Source: CALINF01 sp039990395 (GTDB taxonomy: Bacteria; Pseudomonadota; Gammaproteobacteria; Pseudomonadales; Halieaceae). Taken from it: a stretch of DNA of 64,000 nucleotides. Numbering within the stretch: the stretch's first letter is position 1; every line of letters starts with the position of its first letter. The notes below the pieces were generated by a model. That model did not search any database. It was not told the DNA's origin and saw only the letters and a program-made list of their open reading frames with translations. The translations under genes were made by a program, and so were the position numbers. The DNA lies in assembly GCA_039990395.1 (NCBI GenBank), contig JBDXFZ010000146.1, positions 248,001 through 312,000 on the forward strand. The letters are read 5' to 3'. Of the stretch, positions 27,986 through 37,068 are shown in pieces.

Positions 27986-28840
27986 TTAGTTTAGTGGGAC
28001 GATTCTGATGTCTCGGAACTGCACAGGGTGGCTTTCGGATTGCAATGCGATGTACCCGCCATCAATCGCGATATGGGAGCCATTATCTGCAAATTGCTTG
28101 CCCGGTCCCATCCATGTGTCCAGATGGGGCTGGCTGTATTCAAATACCAGTTCGCCATTGATGAAGTGCCGCACAACATCGTCGCCTCTGACCTCAACCT
28201 CCAAAGTGACCCATTCGTCGCCAACAATGCTGGGTGACGTAGAGAGCATGCAATGCTGTGTATGGCGCTTTCCGCGCAGCTCCACATGCGTACCGGGTGT
28301 GCAGAGGTTTGCCGTGGGTCGATGCTCATCGGGGTGGGCGCCAAGTAGCTGCACCTCCAGCGATACCGGAAAGTCCTGAGCTAGCGTCATTGAATCCGGC
28401 GCCTGACTATGAATCATCACGCCGCTGTTTCGCCACGCCCAGGCCATCGCGGCACCTTCTGCGATCTGCTCCCCGTCGAAGCGATACTCAAGCTGTAGTA
28501 CATAGTGTGTGAAGGGCAGATGGTAGAATAAGTGGCCAAATTCCCCCGACCATTGCGGATAGTCGTCGTAGGCCACGGTGATGCTGCCGTCTTGAACGCG
28601 AAATGTATTCCTATTGTCCTCGCCTAAAGGGCTACCCACCAGTTTGGGTATCCAGCCATCGAGTGTTTGGCCATCAAAAATAGTTACCCAGGCATTATCA
28701 TCAATGCTTTCAGAAGGCGGGCTGGCTAGTGCGCCTTCGTGGACGTATTGACCGGTCTTGAAGTAAACCTGATAGAACACTGCCGCCACTGCGCCTACCA
28801 GTACCAGCAACACAATGATCAGCTTGAGTAGATTCCGCAT
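27986..28840 (-). CDS. DUF1080 family protein (predicted 3-keto-glycoside hydrolase)
   Basis: 284 residues with one N-terminal membrane span (LLKLIIVLLVLVGAVAAVFY) and a concanavalin-like DUF1080 domain after it. Family signatures are WVTIFDGQTLDGWI, FRVQDGSITVAYDD, LQLEYRF, NSGVMIHSQ and WVTLEVEVRGDDV...FINGELV. The domain is exported and either membrane-tethered or released. DUF1080 proteins are associated with hydrolysis of 3-keto-disaccharides and 3-keto-glycosides. The divergent neighbour at 28972 is a Gfo/Idh/MocA oxidoreductase, which agrees with a keto-sugar pathway. AAGGAAAG lies 5 bases before ATG 28840. Confidence 0.87.
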   Translation of the reverse strand: MRNLLKLIIVLLVLVGAVAAVFYQVYFKTGQYVHEGALASPPSESIDDNAWVTIFDGQTLDGWIPKLVGSPLGEDNRNTFRVQDGSITVAYDDYPQWSGEFGHLFYHLPFTHYVLQLEYRFDGEQIAEGAAMAWAWRNSGVMIHSQAPDSMTLAQDFPVSLEVQLLGAHPDEHRPTANLCTPGTHVELRGKRHTQHCMLSTSPSIVGDEWVTLEVEVRGDDVVRHFINGELVFEYSQPHLDTWMGPGKQFADNGSHIAIDGGYIALQSESHPVQFRDIRIVPLN

Positions 28841-28971
28841 GGATCTTTCCTTATTTTATTTATCGTGGTGTATCTTCACTGTTATCCTCTACGATCGCAG
28901 TGCAAGCGCATGTTCAGATCCACAGATCGTGGTGCGGAGAATAATAAGCACAATACGCAGGATAGTGATTT

Positions 28972-30129
28972 ATGGCAAAGGTCCGTATGGGTATGGTCGG
29001 CGGCGGGGAGGGTGCCTTTATTGGTGCCATTCACCGAATGGCTGCAGCACTCGACGGCGAGATACAGCTGGTGTGCGGCGCCTTCAGTTCGAATGCCCAG
29101 CGATCGCAGAGCAGTGGACAGTCGTTACACCTGCCCGCTGATCGCTGCTATGGCGATTACCAGTCTATGTTTCGCGAAGAGGCACTATTACCTGCAGATA
29201 AACGCATGCAATTTGTTGCGATCGTTACGCCTAACCACCTTCATCTACCCGTAGCGCTTGAAGCAATTGCAGCAGGCTTTCATGTGCTTAGCGACAAACC
29301 GGCCACACTCAGCTTGGCAGAAGCGCTACAACTGCGAAGTACCTTGGCCTCGGGGGATAGCCTCTATGGGCTGACGCACACCTATTCGGGTTATCCCATG
29401 GTCAAAGAGGCGCGTAGTCGGATAGCCTCTGGCGAGCTCGGTGAGGTGCGTCGGGTGGTTGTACAGTATCCACAGGGCTGGCTGGCCACAGCAGTCGAGC
29501 ATGATGAGAATAAACAGGCAGCCTGGAGGCTTGATCCGGCCAAGGCGGGTGTCAGTAGTTGTATGGGCGATATAGGTGTGCACGCAGCACACTTGCTCGA
29601 GTACATAACGCAGCAGCGTATCGCTTCGTTGTGCGCGGATCTTGGCAGTATTGTTGAAGAGCGATCTTTAGATGACGATGGTGCTGTACTTCTGCGGCTG
29701 CAAAACGGCGCACGCGGTGTGTTACTGGCCAGTCAAGTCGCGCTAGGTGAAGAGAATGCACTGTCGATTGCGGTCTATGGTGATAAGGCCTCGCTTACCT
29801 GGTCGCAGCAGGAGCCCAATACACTAACGTTCAAGTATGCCGAGCGGCCCGCGGAAGTTTTGCGCGCAGGCGCCTCGTATCTTGACCCTCATGCACTGAG
29901 GTTTTGCCGAACGCCGCCAGGCCATCCTGAGGGGTATATAGAGGCGTTTGCGAATCTGTACATTGCCTTTGCTGAACAGGTTCGCGCTGCAAGTGAAGGT
30001 CGTAGTCCTGCAGCATGGGCGATGGACTGCCCGGGAATAGAAGAAGCTGTACGCGGTATGGCGTTTATCGAAACGGCTGTCGCAGCCAGTAGTAGTGACA
30101 TTAAATGGCATGATTTCCCTGATCTTTAG
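28972..30129 (+). CDS. Gfo/Idh/MocA family NAD(P)-dependent sugar oxidoreductase
   Basis: 385 residues. The N-terminal Rossmann domain opens with GMVGGGEGAFIGAIHR (glycine-rich NAD(P) motif). VTPNHLHLPVA and the conserved lysine in SDKPATLSL mark the active-site edge of the nucleotide domain. The C-terminal domain has DIGVHAAHLLEYI, which carries the family histidine, and ARGVLLASQVALG. Members oxidise or reduce cyclic polyols and sugars, often producing 3-keto-sugars or handling inositols. It is first in a three-gene unit with the isomerase (30 bases later) and an MFS carrier, and it is divergent from DUF1080. Substrate unknown. Confidence 0.9.
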   Translation: MAKVRMGMVGGGEGAFIGAIHRMAAALDGEIQLVCGAFSSNAQRSQSSGQSLHLPADRCYGDYQSMFREEALLPADKRMQFVAIVTPNHLHLPVALEAIAAGFHVLSDKPATLSLAEALQLRSTLASGDSLYGLTHTYSGYPMVKEARSRIASGELGEVRRVVVQYPQGWLATAVEHDENKQAAWRLDPAKAGVSSCMGDIGVHAAHLLEYITQQRIASLCADLGSIVEERSLDDDGAVLLRLQNGARGVLLASQVALGEENALSIAVYGDKASLTWSQQEPNTLTFKYAERPAEVLRAGASYLDPHALRFCRTPPGHPEGYIEAFANLYIAFAEQVRAASEGRSPAAWAMDCPGIEEAVRGMAFIETAVAASSSDIKWHDFPDL

Positions 30130-30159
30130 CCAAGAGATCCGCAACAGAGTGAGTGTGAT

Positions 30160-31206
30160 ATGAAGGGACCGGCGATTTTTCTGGCCCAGTTCGTGGGTGA
30201 CGAACGGCCTTTTGACAGTCTGCCGAATATGGCGCGGTGGGCGGCCTCCATGGGCTACAAGGGCATCCAGATTCCAACATGGGAGAGCCGGCTAATCGAT
30301 CTTGAGCTCGCGGCTCAGAGCGTAGACTACTGTCAGCAACTGCAAGGCGTATGCGCGGAGCACGGCGTAGAGATCAGCGAACTGTCCACCCATTTACAAG
30401 GTCAGTTGGTTGCAGTGCACCCTGCCTATGATGAGATGTTTGATGGTTTTGCCCCGGAGGCAGTGCGAGGCAAACCGGTAGAGCGGCAAGCCTGGGCACA
30501 ACAGCAGTTACTACTGGCGGCCCGCGCGAGTGCCAATCTTGGGCTTACAGCGCACGCGACGTTTTCGGGCGCGTTGCTGTGGCACACGCTGTATCCCTGG
30601 CCACAGCGCCCAGAAGGGTTAGTAGAAACCGGCTTTCGCGAATTAGCGACGCGCTGGACGGGTATCCTGAATGCGTTTGATGAGGCGGGTGTAGATCTTT
30701 GCTATGAGATTCATCCCGGTGAGGATTTACATGATGGTGTGACGTTCGAGCGTTTTCTCGAGGCGACAGGTGATCATCCACGCTGCCACATTTTGTATGA
30801 CCCTAGCCATTTTCTATTACAGCAGCTGGACTATGTGCAGTTCATCGATTTTTATCACGAACGTATCAAGATGTTCCACGTAAAGGATGCGGAATTTAAC
30901 CCCAATGGCCGCTCGGGCATTTATGGCGGTTATCAGTCTTGGATGGATCGGCCAGGCCGCTTCAGATCATTGGGCGATGGCCAGATAGACTTCAATGCCA
31001 TCTTCAGTCAATTTGCCAAGTATGGCTACGAGGGCTGGGCGGTTCTGGAGTGGGAATGCTGCTTGAAGCACCCCGAAGATGGTGCAGCCGAAGGCGCGCC
31101 GTTTATCGAGGCCCATCTGATCCGCACCACTGATCGAGCGTTCGATGACTTTGCCTCATCGGGAGCCGACGAGGCTGCTAATCGGCGTATCCTCGGCCTC
31201 GACTGA
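30160..31206 (+). CDS. Sugar phosphate isomerase/epimerase (xylose isomerase-like TIM barrel)
   Basis: 348 residues of the AP endonuclease 2-type TIM-barrel family. Probable metal ligands are in CYEIHPGED (Glu), YDPSHFLLQ (Asp, His), MFHVKDAEFN (His, Asp) and VLEWECC (Glu). Members isomerise, epimerise or dehydrate sugars and keto-inositols in the cytoplasm using a divalent metal. It starts 30 bases after the Gfo/Idh/MocA gene, the usual partner in inositol or keto-glycoside catabolism. It ends 36 bases before the MFS gene. Likely operon member; exact reaction not readable from the sequence. Confidence 0.9.
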   Translation: MKGPAIFLAQFVGDERPFDSLPNMARWAASMGYKGIQIPTWESRLIDLELAAQSVDYCQQLQGVCAEHGVEISELSTHLQGQLVAVHPAYDEMFDGFAPEAVRGKPVERQAWAQQQLLLAARASANLGLTAHATFSGALLWHTLYPWPQRPEGLVETGFRELATRWTGILNAFDEAGVDLCYEIHPGEDLHDGVTFERFLEATGDHPRCHILYDPSHFLLQQLDYVQFIDFYHERIKMFHVKDAEFNPNGRSGIYGGYQSWMDRPGRFRSLGDGQIDFNAIFSQFAKYGYEGWAVLEWECCLKHPEDGAAEGAPFIEAHLIRTTDRAFDDFASSGADEAANRRILGLD

Positions 31207-31242
31207 CCTCACGGTAACTAGCTGCCAGCGCAGGAGACAATA

Positions 31243-32526
31243 ATGAATACACAGACTATCGATCGACGACGCCTTTACTACGTAGGCAATCTGTCGATCT
31301 TTATGATTGGTCTGGGTTTTGCTGTGAGAGCCAATATCGCGCCTAACCTGCAAGCCGATATCTTCGATAAAATTGACCTGGCCAATTCTGCCGCATTAGT
31401 CGGCGAGGCATTGGGCGTAACGTTTACCGGTTTTGCCCTCACGCTGCTTTTTGGCAGCGCTTTGGTCGACTTGGTAGGTATGAAGCGCATGCTGCTACTT
31501 GCGGCGCTGGGTTACATTGCGGGCGCGGCGGGTCTTCTGGTGGCTGCCATAGCGCCAATCGGCGAGGGTGTGCATAGCCTGGTGCTATTGAGTTTGCTAT
31601 TGACGGGGTTGGGATGGGGCGCGGTTGAAGCCGCGTCTAATCCTATGGTTGCGGCGTTGTATCCTGAGGAAAAAACCCATCGTCTGAATATTTTGCATGC
31701 GTGGTGGCCGGCGGGAATCGTGGTTGGGGGGTTATTGGGCGTGGCTATTTCCAGCTTTGGCCTGCCCTGGGAGCTGAACATGCTGGTATTGCTACTACCC
31801 GCGTTGGTGCTGACCTGGATGGTGGCTAGCTCAGCCTTTCCTGTGACCGAGCGGGTTGCCTCGGGTGCAAGTTACGCAGACATGCTCTCAGAGCTATTAC
31901 GGCGCCCGCTGTTCTGGGTTTTCTGGGGCTGTATGTTTCTCACTGCTGCCTCTGAGCTTGCACCTGGTCAGTGGGTCAATATTACCCTGTCCAATATCGT
32001 TGGCATGCAGGGCATTTTGCTGCTGGTGTATGTGAGTGCACTGATGTTCGTGATGCGTCATTTTGCCGGGCCAATTGTTGAACGTATTTCATCTGTTGGC
32101 CTGATGTGTGTGAGCGCACTTGCCGCGGCTATTGGGCTGTATGCACTGAGCCTGGCTGATTCACCTATGCTTGCGTTTATCGCTGCAACTATCTGGGGAA
32201 TGGGGGTGTGCTATTTGTGGCCTACCATGCTCGCAATAACGGCTGAACGATTCCCCCGTGGTGGGGCGTTGGCGTTGGGGCTGATGGGCTTTGCTGGCGG
32301 TATGGCAATTCAGTTTGTATTGCCGCGTATGGGAGCGATTTTCGATTCAGCCAAGGCAGAAGCTGCAGGCGGCTTGGATAAATTCTCGCAGCTCTCACCG
32401 GCACTGCAACAAGAGGCTGTGCGCTATGCCTCCGTGGAATCTTTTCAGTCTGTTGCCATAGCGCCACTGCTACTACTACCGGTGTTTGGCGCTATCTGGT
32501 TGTATGACGCACGCAAGCGCAGATAA
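31243..32526 (+). CDS. MFS transporter
   Basis: 427 residues with about twelve hydrophobic spans. The loop between spans 2 and 3 contains LVGMKRMLL, a variant of the MFS signature, and GAVEAASNPMVAALYPEEKTHR is similar to the fucose/glucose-galactose (FucP-like) permease branch. A GGAG site precedes ATG 31243. It lies 36 bases after the isomerase and very probably imports the sugar processed by the two preceding enzymes. The 3' end is 10 bases from the convergent feoB stop. Substrate is inferred from neighbours only. Confidence 0.88.
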   Translation: MNTQTIDRRRLYYVGNLSIFMIGLGFAVRANIAPNLQADIFDKIDLANSAALVGEALGVTFTGFALTLLFGSALVDLVGMKRMLLLAALGYIAGAAGLLVAAIAPIGEGVHSLVLLSLLLTGLGWGAVEAASNPMVAALYPEEKTHRLNILHAWWPAGIVVGGLLGVAISSFGLPWELNMLVLLLPALVLTWMVASSAFPVTERVASGASYADMLSELLRRPLFWVFWGCMFLTAASELAPGQWVNITLSNIVGMQGILLLVYVSALMFVMRHFAGPIVERISSVGLMCVSALAAAIGLYALSLADSPMLAFIAATIWGMGVCYLWPTMLAITAERFPRGGALALGLMGFAGGMAIQFVLPRMGAIFDSAKAEAAGGLDKFSQLSPALQQEAVRYASVESFQSVAIAPLLLLPVFGAIWLYDARKRR

Positions 32527-32536
32527 GCTTGCCAAG

Positions 32537-34378
32537 TTAACTCACTAGCAACGAAACGAGCTGGTAGGTGATCACCGCCAGAATGTAGGCCGCAACGCCA
32601 TAGGCTGCGAACATTTTGAGCGCCAGAGAGTGGGAGCGTGATTCGCGCGAAACCACCGCCATAGTCGATACGCACATCAGTGCAATGGCAAAAAATACGA
32701 GCAGCGCCACACCAGAGGCTATGCTCAGGCCACTGCTCTGAATGCTGTCTACCAGTGGCACCATGTTTTCTTCAGCACTTTGTATTCCAAACATTGTCCC
32801 CAGCGTGCCAACAAATACTTCGCGTGCGAGAAAGGACGTCATGATGGCAACGCCGTAGCGCCAGTCCAACCCCAGTGGCGCAAAGATCGGCTCAACCAAG
32901 TGGCCAATCGAACCCAGCCATGACTCGCCGAGGCTTGCGCCGTAGTTGGGGAAGTAGCCCAGAATCCAGATCACGATTGTAACGGCAAGAATAATCGCAC
33001 CTGCTTTGGTCACGAAGTGCTTACTGCGATTCCACGCGTTGCGAAGTAGCGGCTTCCACGATGGCATGCGATAGGGCGGCATTTCCAGTACAAAAGGTAC
33101 GTCCGTAAAGTTGTCTTCGCTCATCCGTGAGACCAGACCTGTTACGAGTAGCCCGCAGAACAGCCCGAAGAAGTAGGTAAGAAACATGGCTAGTCCCTGT
33201 ACCCCTATCAGGCCGCCAAATGCAGTGGTATTTGGAATAAACGCTGCAATCAACAATGTGTACACCGGTAAGCGCGCAGAGCAGGGCATCAGTGGAATCG
33301 CGAGGTAGGTCAGTAGACGTTTGCGCGGCGAGTCGATAGAACGCGCGGCATAGATACCCGGTATGGCGCAGGCCACTCCCGACAGCATGGGGATAAAGCT
33401 CTTCCCAGTAAGGCCAAAAATTCGCAAAGGTCTGTGACAGATTAATGCCGCCCTGGCCATGTAGCCTGAATCTTCCAGAATGCCAATGATGACGGTAAGC
33501 ACGAATATCTGTGGCACGAATACCAGAAAAGCACCGATGCCCGAGAAGATAGCGTCTGCGGTGAAGTCCTGCATGACTTGATAGGGGAGTGCGGGCACCA
33601 CCCAATTCGATAGCGTGCCCAGGCCTGTTTCGATTGCATCCATTATTGGCGCTGACCAGGTAAAGATCGATTGAAACAACAAAAACATAATGGAGAAAAA
33701 TACGATACCACCGCTGCCAGTATGCAGGAAAAAACTATCCAGCCGACTCTGAGTGCGCACCAGAATATCGCCCCTGGGACCATATTGACCAGCCAGTTGG
33801 TGGGCTGTTCCGCGCAGCAATACATCGGGTGTATCAGACCATTGAGTGCCGCTTGATGGCGTGTCATCCCTGTCTGTATTCGCCCGAAGCTTGTCCAGTA
33901 AAATGTCTAGCCCTTCTCCACTGCGACCCGAAATTGGTACCAGCGGTGCGCCCAAGGCGTCAGCAAGACCTGCCGCCTCCAGCTGGATATTGTGACGATG
34001 CAGTACGTCGATCATGTTGCCGGCAACGATCACGGGCTTGCCGTGGCGAGCACATTCTCGAATGACCTGCAGGGTAAAGTAGAGGCTCTTTTCCAACCGA
34101 GTGACATCAATAACACACACCACCTGACTGACATTTGGGTCATTCAGGCTAGCGGTGAACTGGGCAACTGCCACTTGCTCTTCACCTGAGATGGGCTGTA
34201 AAGAGTAGGTGCCCGGGTAGTCCACCAGTTCTAGATCTGGCGCGTCCGAGAGCTTTCCTGAGGCAATATCCACGGTGATGCCGGGAAAGTTGGCGACTTT
34301 TTGTTGTAGCCCCGTGAGCCTGTTGAACAGCAGACTCTTACCGGAGTTGGGGCTGCCCACGAGAATGATCTTGCTCAT
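32537..34378 (-). CDS. feoB: Ferrous iron transporter FeoB
   Basis: 613 residues, at the short end for FeoB (E. coli 773). The N-terminal G protein has G1 GSPNSGKS (residues 8-15), G3 DYPGTYS (Asp53-Gly56) and G4 NMID. The membrane domain contains paired Gate motifs (CAIPGIYAARSI near the middle and AREVFVGTLGTM near the end). It imports Fe2+ across the inner membrane. The start overlaps the feoA stop by ATGA, and feoA in turn overlaps a BtrH-like gene, so all three form one translationally coupled operon. No feoC is present; shortening is mostly between the G domain and the membrane part and at the C-terminus. Confidence 0.95.
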   Translation of the reverse strand: MSKIILVGSPNSGKSLLFNRLTGLQQKVANFPGITVDIASGKLSDAPDLELVDYPGTYSLQPISGEEQVAVAQFTASLNDPNVSQVVCVIDVTRLEKSLYFTLQVIRECARHGKPVIVAGNMIDVLHRHNIQLEAAGLADALGAPLVPISGRSGEGLDILLDKLRANTDRDDTPSSGTQWSDTPDVLLRGTAHQLAGQYGPRGDILVRTQSRLDSFFLHTGSGGIVFFSIMFLLFQSIFTWSAPIMDAIETGLGTLSNWVVPALPYQVMQDFTADAIFSGIGAFLVFVPQIFVLTVIIGILEDSGYMARAALICHRPLRIFGLTGKSFIPMLSGVACAIPGIYAARSIDSPRKRLLTYLAIPLMPCSARLPVYTLLIAAFIPNTTAFGGLIGVQGLAMFLTYFFGLFCGLLVTGLVSRMSEDNFTDVPFVLEMPPYRMPSWKPLLRNAWNRSKHFVTKAGAIILAVTIVIWILGYFPNYGASLGESWLGSIGHLVEPIFAPLGLDWRYGVAIMTSFLAREVFVGTLGTMFGIQSAEENMVPLVDSIQSSGLSIASGVALLVFFAIALMCVSTMAVVSRESRSHSLALKMFAAYGVAAYILAVITYQLVSLLVS

Positions 34379-34614
34379 GTGGCTGGATCAACCATGATGT
34401 GCAACGCCACTTCATCATCAAGTGAAAACACAGTATTGCTGACGCGAAAAACTTTGGGAGCACCCAGAGAGGGAGACTGCACGCAGATCACATGTTCATT
34501 GACATGAAATCCAAGTTCCATCAGCCGAATCCGGTAGCTATCAGCGAGCGCGTCATCGTAACCTGTTATGCGAGCGCTCTCGCCAGCTTTTAACTCCCAC
34601 AGGGAATGACTCAC
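34375..34614 (-). CDS. feoA: FeoA, SH3-like Feo system component
   Basis: 79 residues, standard for FeoA. The sequence has the SH3-like pattern LKAGESARITGYDDA, YRIRLMELGFHV and VFRVSNTVFSLDDEVALHIMV. FeoA binds FeoB and is needed for Fe2+ uptake; it acts in the cytoplasm. Its ATG overlaps the stop of the BtrH-like gene by 4 bases and its own stop overlaps the feoB start by 4 bases. Confidence 0.93.
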   Translation of the reverse strand: MSHSLWELKAGESARITGYDDALADSYRIRLMELGFHVNEHVICVQSPSLGAPKVFRVSNTVFSLDDEVALHIMVDPAT

Positions 34615-35666
34615 GCAGTGACGGCTCCAAGCACGCTGTCGCCTAGCTGACCAAACAACAAATACTCGGTATGAAAAATGTCATCGAGTTGCTCGGCGCA
34701 TTGCGTCCACAAAGCACTATCTGCAGGTGCCGCTGCCAAAGACTGCAGCATTGGAGACAGCGCATTCCATTGCGCTGCGGTTGTGTTTGCAAGTGCAACG
34801 CAATCGTCACTCACAAGGTCAGGACGCTGCTCTCGGGACCATTCCATAAATCGGACATAGTGATCACGAAAAAAGCCACCGCCCGTGCCGAATTTAACAA
34901 TGGCATTGTCCACGTATGTAATGCGATCGACTGCGTCCGGTAGCCCCTGCCATTGCGTAAAGTCCTGTCGCATAGCGCGTAGGCCATCCAGGCCCGTCGC
35001 GCAGCGTGTGTTACCCCCGGCCGAGCTTTGCATAAGGTCACGCTGCGACAGATCAATACCCTGCATTCTTTCAACAGACATTTTCAGCGCTAACCCGCAG
35101 GCTTCTGGCAAAGAGTTGCTGACATGAGAGGAGTGAAACTTTCCCCATAAGTTGTGGCTGCTAATGCCAATATCTGCGCTTCGGCTCAGTCGGAGTGCGC
35201 CCATTGAACAGGTTTCTGCATGCGTGTTTATACGGTCGGCAATGTATGCCTCTTGTGTGTCTTCGTTGAAGCCCAGCAATACGAAGCGATGCCCGGGAAA
35301 GTGTACTTTGAACTCCCGGTAGTCCAGGTAGAAAATATCGCCCGACAACATGGTTGGATTGCCGCTCAATACCTCGTTTTTTACGTTCTCCCAAGCGGTG
35401 TCGTCGTTTGAATCAGTTTGTTCGCGGTAGTCGATTCCCAGATTGCGGGTTACATCGGTTTCCATAGAAGAGCCGCGTCCGAAAAACATAAACGGGGGGC
35501 GCGCTTTCTCATACGTGAAATAGACGGTATCGATGCCTGCACCCAAGCCGAAAACGACGCCCTCTGGGAGGTCTAGATCGCAGTAGTGGTAGATAAGGTT
35601 GCGCATGGCGCCGCTGCCGCAGTGGCCGGCGGGAAGGATGCGAAATTCGTCTATCATGGCCTGCAT
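34611..35666 (-). CDS. BtrH N-terminal / DUF4872-like protein heading the feoAB operon
   Basis: 351 residues. The N-terminal half looks like the BtrH_N papain-like fold, related to the acyltransferase BtrH of butirosin synthesis. Cys16 in PAGHCGSGAM, His126 in PGHRFVLLG and Asp144 in IADRI make a plausible Cys-His-Asp triad. The C-terminal half (about 180-350) is helical, like DUF4872. Such proteins usually appear beside peptide or aminoglycoside biosynthesis genes, yet here the stop overlaps feoA by 4 bases. The start is ATG 35666 or ATG 35657; neither has a strong ribosome site. Its role in iron transport is unknown, and the family assignment is from memory of motifs. Confidence 0.75.
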   Translation of the reverse strand: MQAMIDEFRILPAGHCGSGAMRNLIYHYCDLDLPEGVVFGLGAGIDTVYFTYEKARPPFMFFGRGSSMETDVTRNLGIDYREQTDSNDDTAWENVKNEVLSGNPTMLSGDIFYLDYREFKVHFPGHRFVLLGFNEDTQEAYIADRINTHAETCSMGALRLSRSADIGISSHNLWGKFHSSHVSNSLPEACGLALKMSVERMQGIDLSQRDLMQSSAGGNTRCATGLDGLRAMRQDFTQWQGLPDAVDRITYVDNAIVKFGTGGGFFRDHYVRFMEWSREQRPDLVSDDCVALANTTAAQWNALSPMLQSLAAAPADSALWTQCAEQLDDIFHTEYLLFGQLGDSVLGAVTA

Positions 35667-35764
35667 AAGATTGCGGTCTCCGCCGGTGTTGGTCGCAATG
35701 GGAAAAAGGTCTGCTACTATTGAATTTCCACAGCAGAAGTACTTAAGCAGAAAGGATACCCCAC

Positions 35765-36193
35765 ATGCACAAGCCTACCCAAATACAAGATTGCATGCGT
35801 CGTAACCCGTTGACGATTGACGTTGATGCCAAACTCTCACAGGCGATCGAAACGATCATAGAGCATAAGCTAACAGGCATTACCGTAGTGGACGAGCAGG
35901 GCTGCGCGGTAGGCATCTTGTCGGAGCTTGACTGCTTACAGAGTGTACTGGCAGCGATTTACAACGATGGAGACCCCGATCATGCATTGGTACAAGATGC
36001 GATGACGGTGGAGGTTAATAGCTGTGGTCCAACCGATAACATTGTTGAGGTTGCGCAGTCCATGCTGCAGACGCGGCAGCGCAGGCGACCGGTTATCGAG
36101 TCTGGCAAACTGGTAGGCCAGGTAAGTTCCAGCAATATTCTTTGGGCCCTGATGGAGCATGCGCGTAGCAGGGTGCCAGATCCCAATCGTTAG
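35765..36193 (+). CDS. CBS-domain pair protein
   Basis: 142 residues consisting of two CBS motifs in tandem: CMRRNPLTIDVDAKLSQAIE with KLTGITVVDEQG, then AMTVEVNSCGPTDNIVEVAQ with RRRPVIESGKLVGQVS. CBS pairs bind adenosine nucleotides and act as regulatory modules; a stand-alone one may control a partner enzyme or transporter. AAAGGA lies about 9 bases before ATG 35765. It is divergent from the BtrH-feoAB operon and convergent with the YeeE/YedE genes. No partner can be named from the sequence. Confidence 0.88.
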   Translation: MHKPTQIQDCMRRNPLTIDVDAKLSQAIETIIEHKLTGITVVDEQGCAVGILSELDCLQSVLAAIYNDGDPDHALVQDAMTVEVNSCGPTDNIVEVAQSMLQTRQRRRPVIESGKLVGQVSSSNILWALMEHARSRVPDPNR

Positions 36194-36234
36194 GAATTGT
36201 GGTTGGCCAGCTAGGGCAGGGTACAGCGATACAT

Positions 36235-36648
36235 TCAGGTACTGGTTGGAAATCTGGCAGCCACATAAATGCCAGCCAGCATGGCCGCTACAAAGATGAA
36301 TGTATTGGGCTGCAGATAGACCAGCGCCGATAGGGCGGGTCCCGGGCAGTACCCATAGATTCCCCAGCCGATGCCAAACAGGGCTGAGCCAACGACCAAG
36401 CGTTTATCGATCAGAGTAATTGTAGGCACGTGAAAGCGATCGGTGAATACAGGGCGTGTGCGCTTGAGTATGAGCGGAAAGGTAATCAGCGTAACCAGCA
36501 CAGCCCCTCCCATAACGAAAGCGAGATCCGGCACCCAGCTACCGGCAATGTCTAAAAACCCCAATACTTTGGAGGTATCGGTCATACCCGATGCCGCTAA
36601 CCCAATACCGAAGATGGAGCCGCACAGTAGTGCCATGAGGTTTTTCAT
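36235..36648 (-). CDS. YeeE/YedE family membrane protein, second half (DUF6691-like)
   Basis: 137 residues with four hydrophobic spans. Conserved small-residue motifs are GLAASGMTDTSKVLGFLD and a cysteine in YGYCPGPALSAL. Together with the adjoining gene at 36649 it makes up the two halves of a YeeE/YedE transporter, a family that imports thiosulfate or related sulfur species through conserved cysteines. The ATG 36648 directly follows the stop of the upstream gene with no gap, and GGGAGG lies 7 bases upstream within that gene. Sulfur specificity is inferred from the family. Confidence 0.88.
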   Translation of the reverse strand: MKNLMALLCGSIFGIGLAASGMTDTSKVLGFLDIAGSWVPDLAFVMGGAVLVTLITFPLILKRTRPVFTDRFHVPTITLIDKRLVVGSALFGIGWGIYGYCPGPALSALVYLQPNTFIFVAAMLAGIYVAARFPTST

Positions 36649-37068
36649 TTATGCGCCTCCCATTACGTGTCGGATTACAAATACAGTAACCACTCCAGTA
36701 GCCATAAATGTACAGGTGGCCGCCAGTGATCGAACCGATCGCCTGCCCAGCCCACAAACACCGTGTCCGCTCGTGCACCCGCTGCCGATGCGCGTACCTA
36801 TCCCCACCAATAATCCACCGGCGATCGCATGCACCACCGACAAATCACTGGGGATGGGTAGCGGGAGCCCACTGACTGAGTGATACAAAACGGGGCCTAG
36901 CAACAGGCCTGCCAGAAAAAGCCATCGCCACAGGCTGTCTGCCTGCCCGGAGATAGCGCCGTAGAGTATCCCGGCGATGCCCGCTATTCGGCCCTGTGTT
37001 AACAGTAGCGCGGCTGCCGAGAGGCCGATGAGCAGGCCGCCGGCTAATGGAATCAGATAATCGCTCAT
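36649..37068 (-). CDS. YeeE/YedE family sulfur transport protein, first half
   Basis: 139 residues, four hydrophobic spans. The signature is GSGCTSGHGVCGLGRRS, in which cysteines line the sulfur path of the family, and LTQGRIAGIAGILYG near the N-terminus. It forms an inner-membrane importer with the gene directly downstream. ATG 37068 (MSDYLIPLAGG) is chosen over the longer frame starting at 37122, whose extra residues look like leader sequence rather than membrane protein. Possible links to SorAB at 20.6 kb are only thematic. Confidence 0.88.
   Translation of the reverse strand: MSDYLIPLAGGLLIGLSAAALLLTQGRIAGIAGILYGAISGQADSLWRWLFLAGLLLGPVLYHSVSGLPLPIPSDLSVVHAIAGGLLVGIGTRIGSGCTSGHGVCGLGRRSVRSLAATCTFMATGVVTVFVIRHVMGGA

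Noticed and set aside
28863..28937. TCGTGGTG occurring twice in the divergent region between DUF1080 and the Gfo/Idh/MocA gene
   Set aside because: It is only eight bases, in direct orientation, and no regulator gene is adjacent; too weak to call an operator.
35667..35764. Search for a Fur box upstream of the BtrH-feoAB operon
   Set aside because: I see no sequence close to the GATAATGATAATCATTATC consensus in this divergent region, so iron control by Fur is not supported here.
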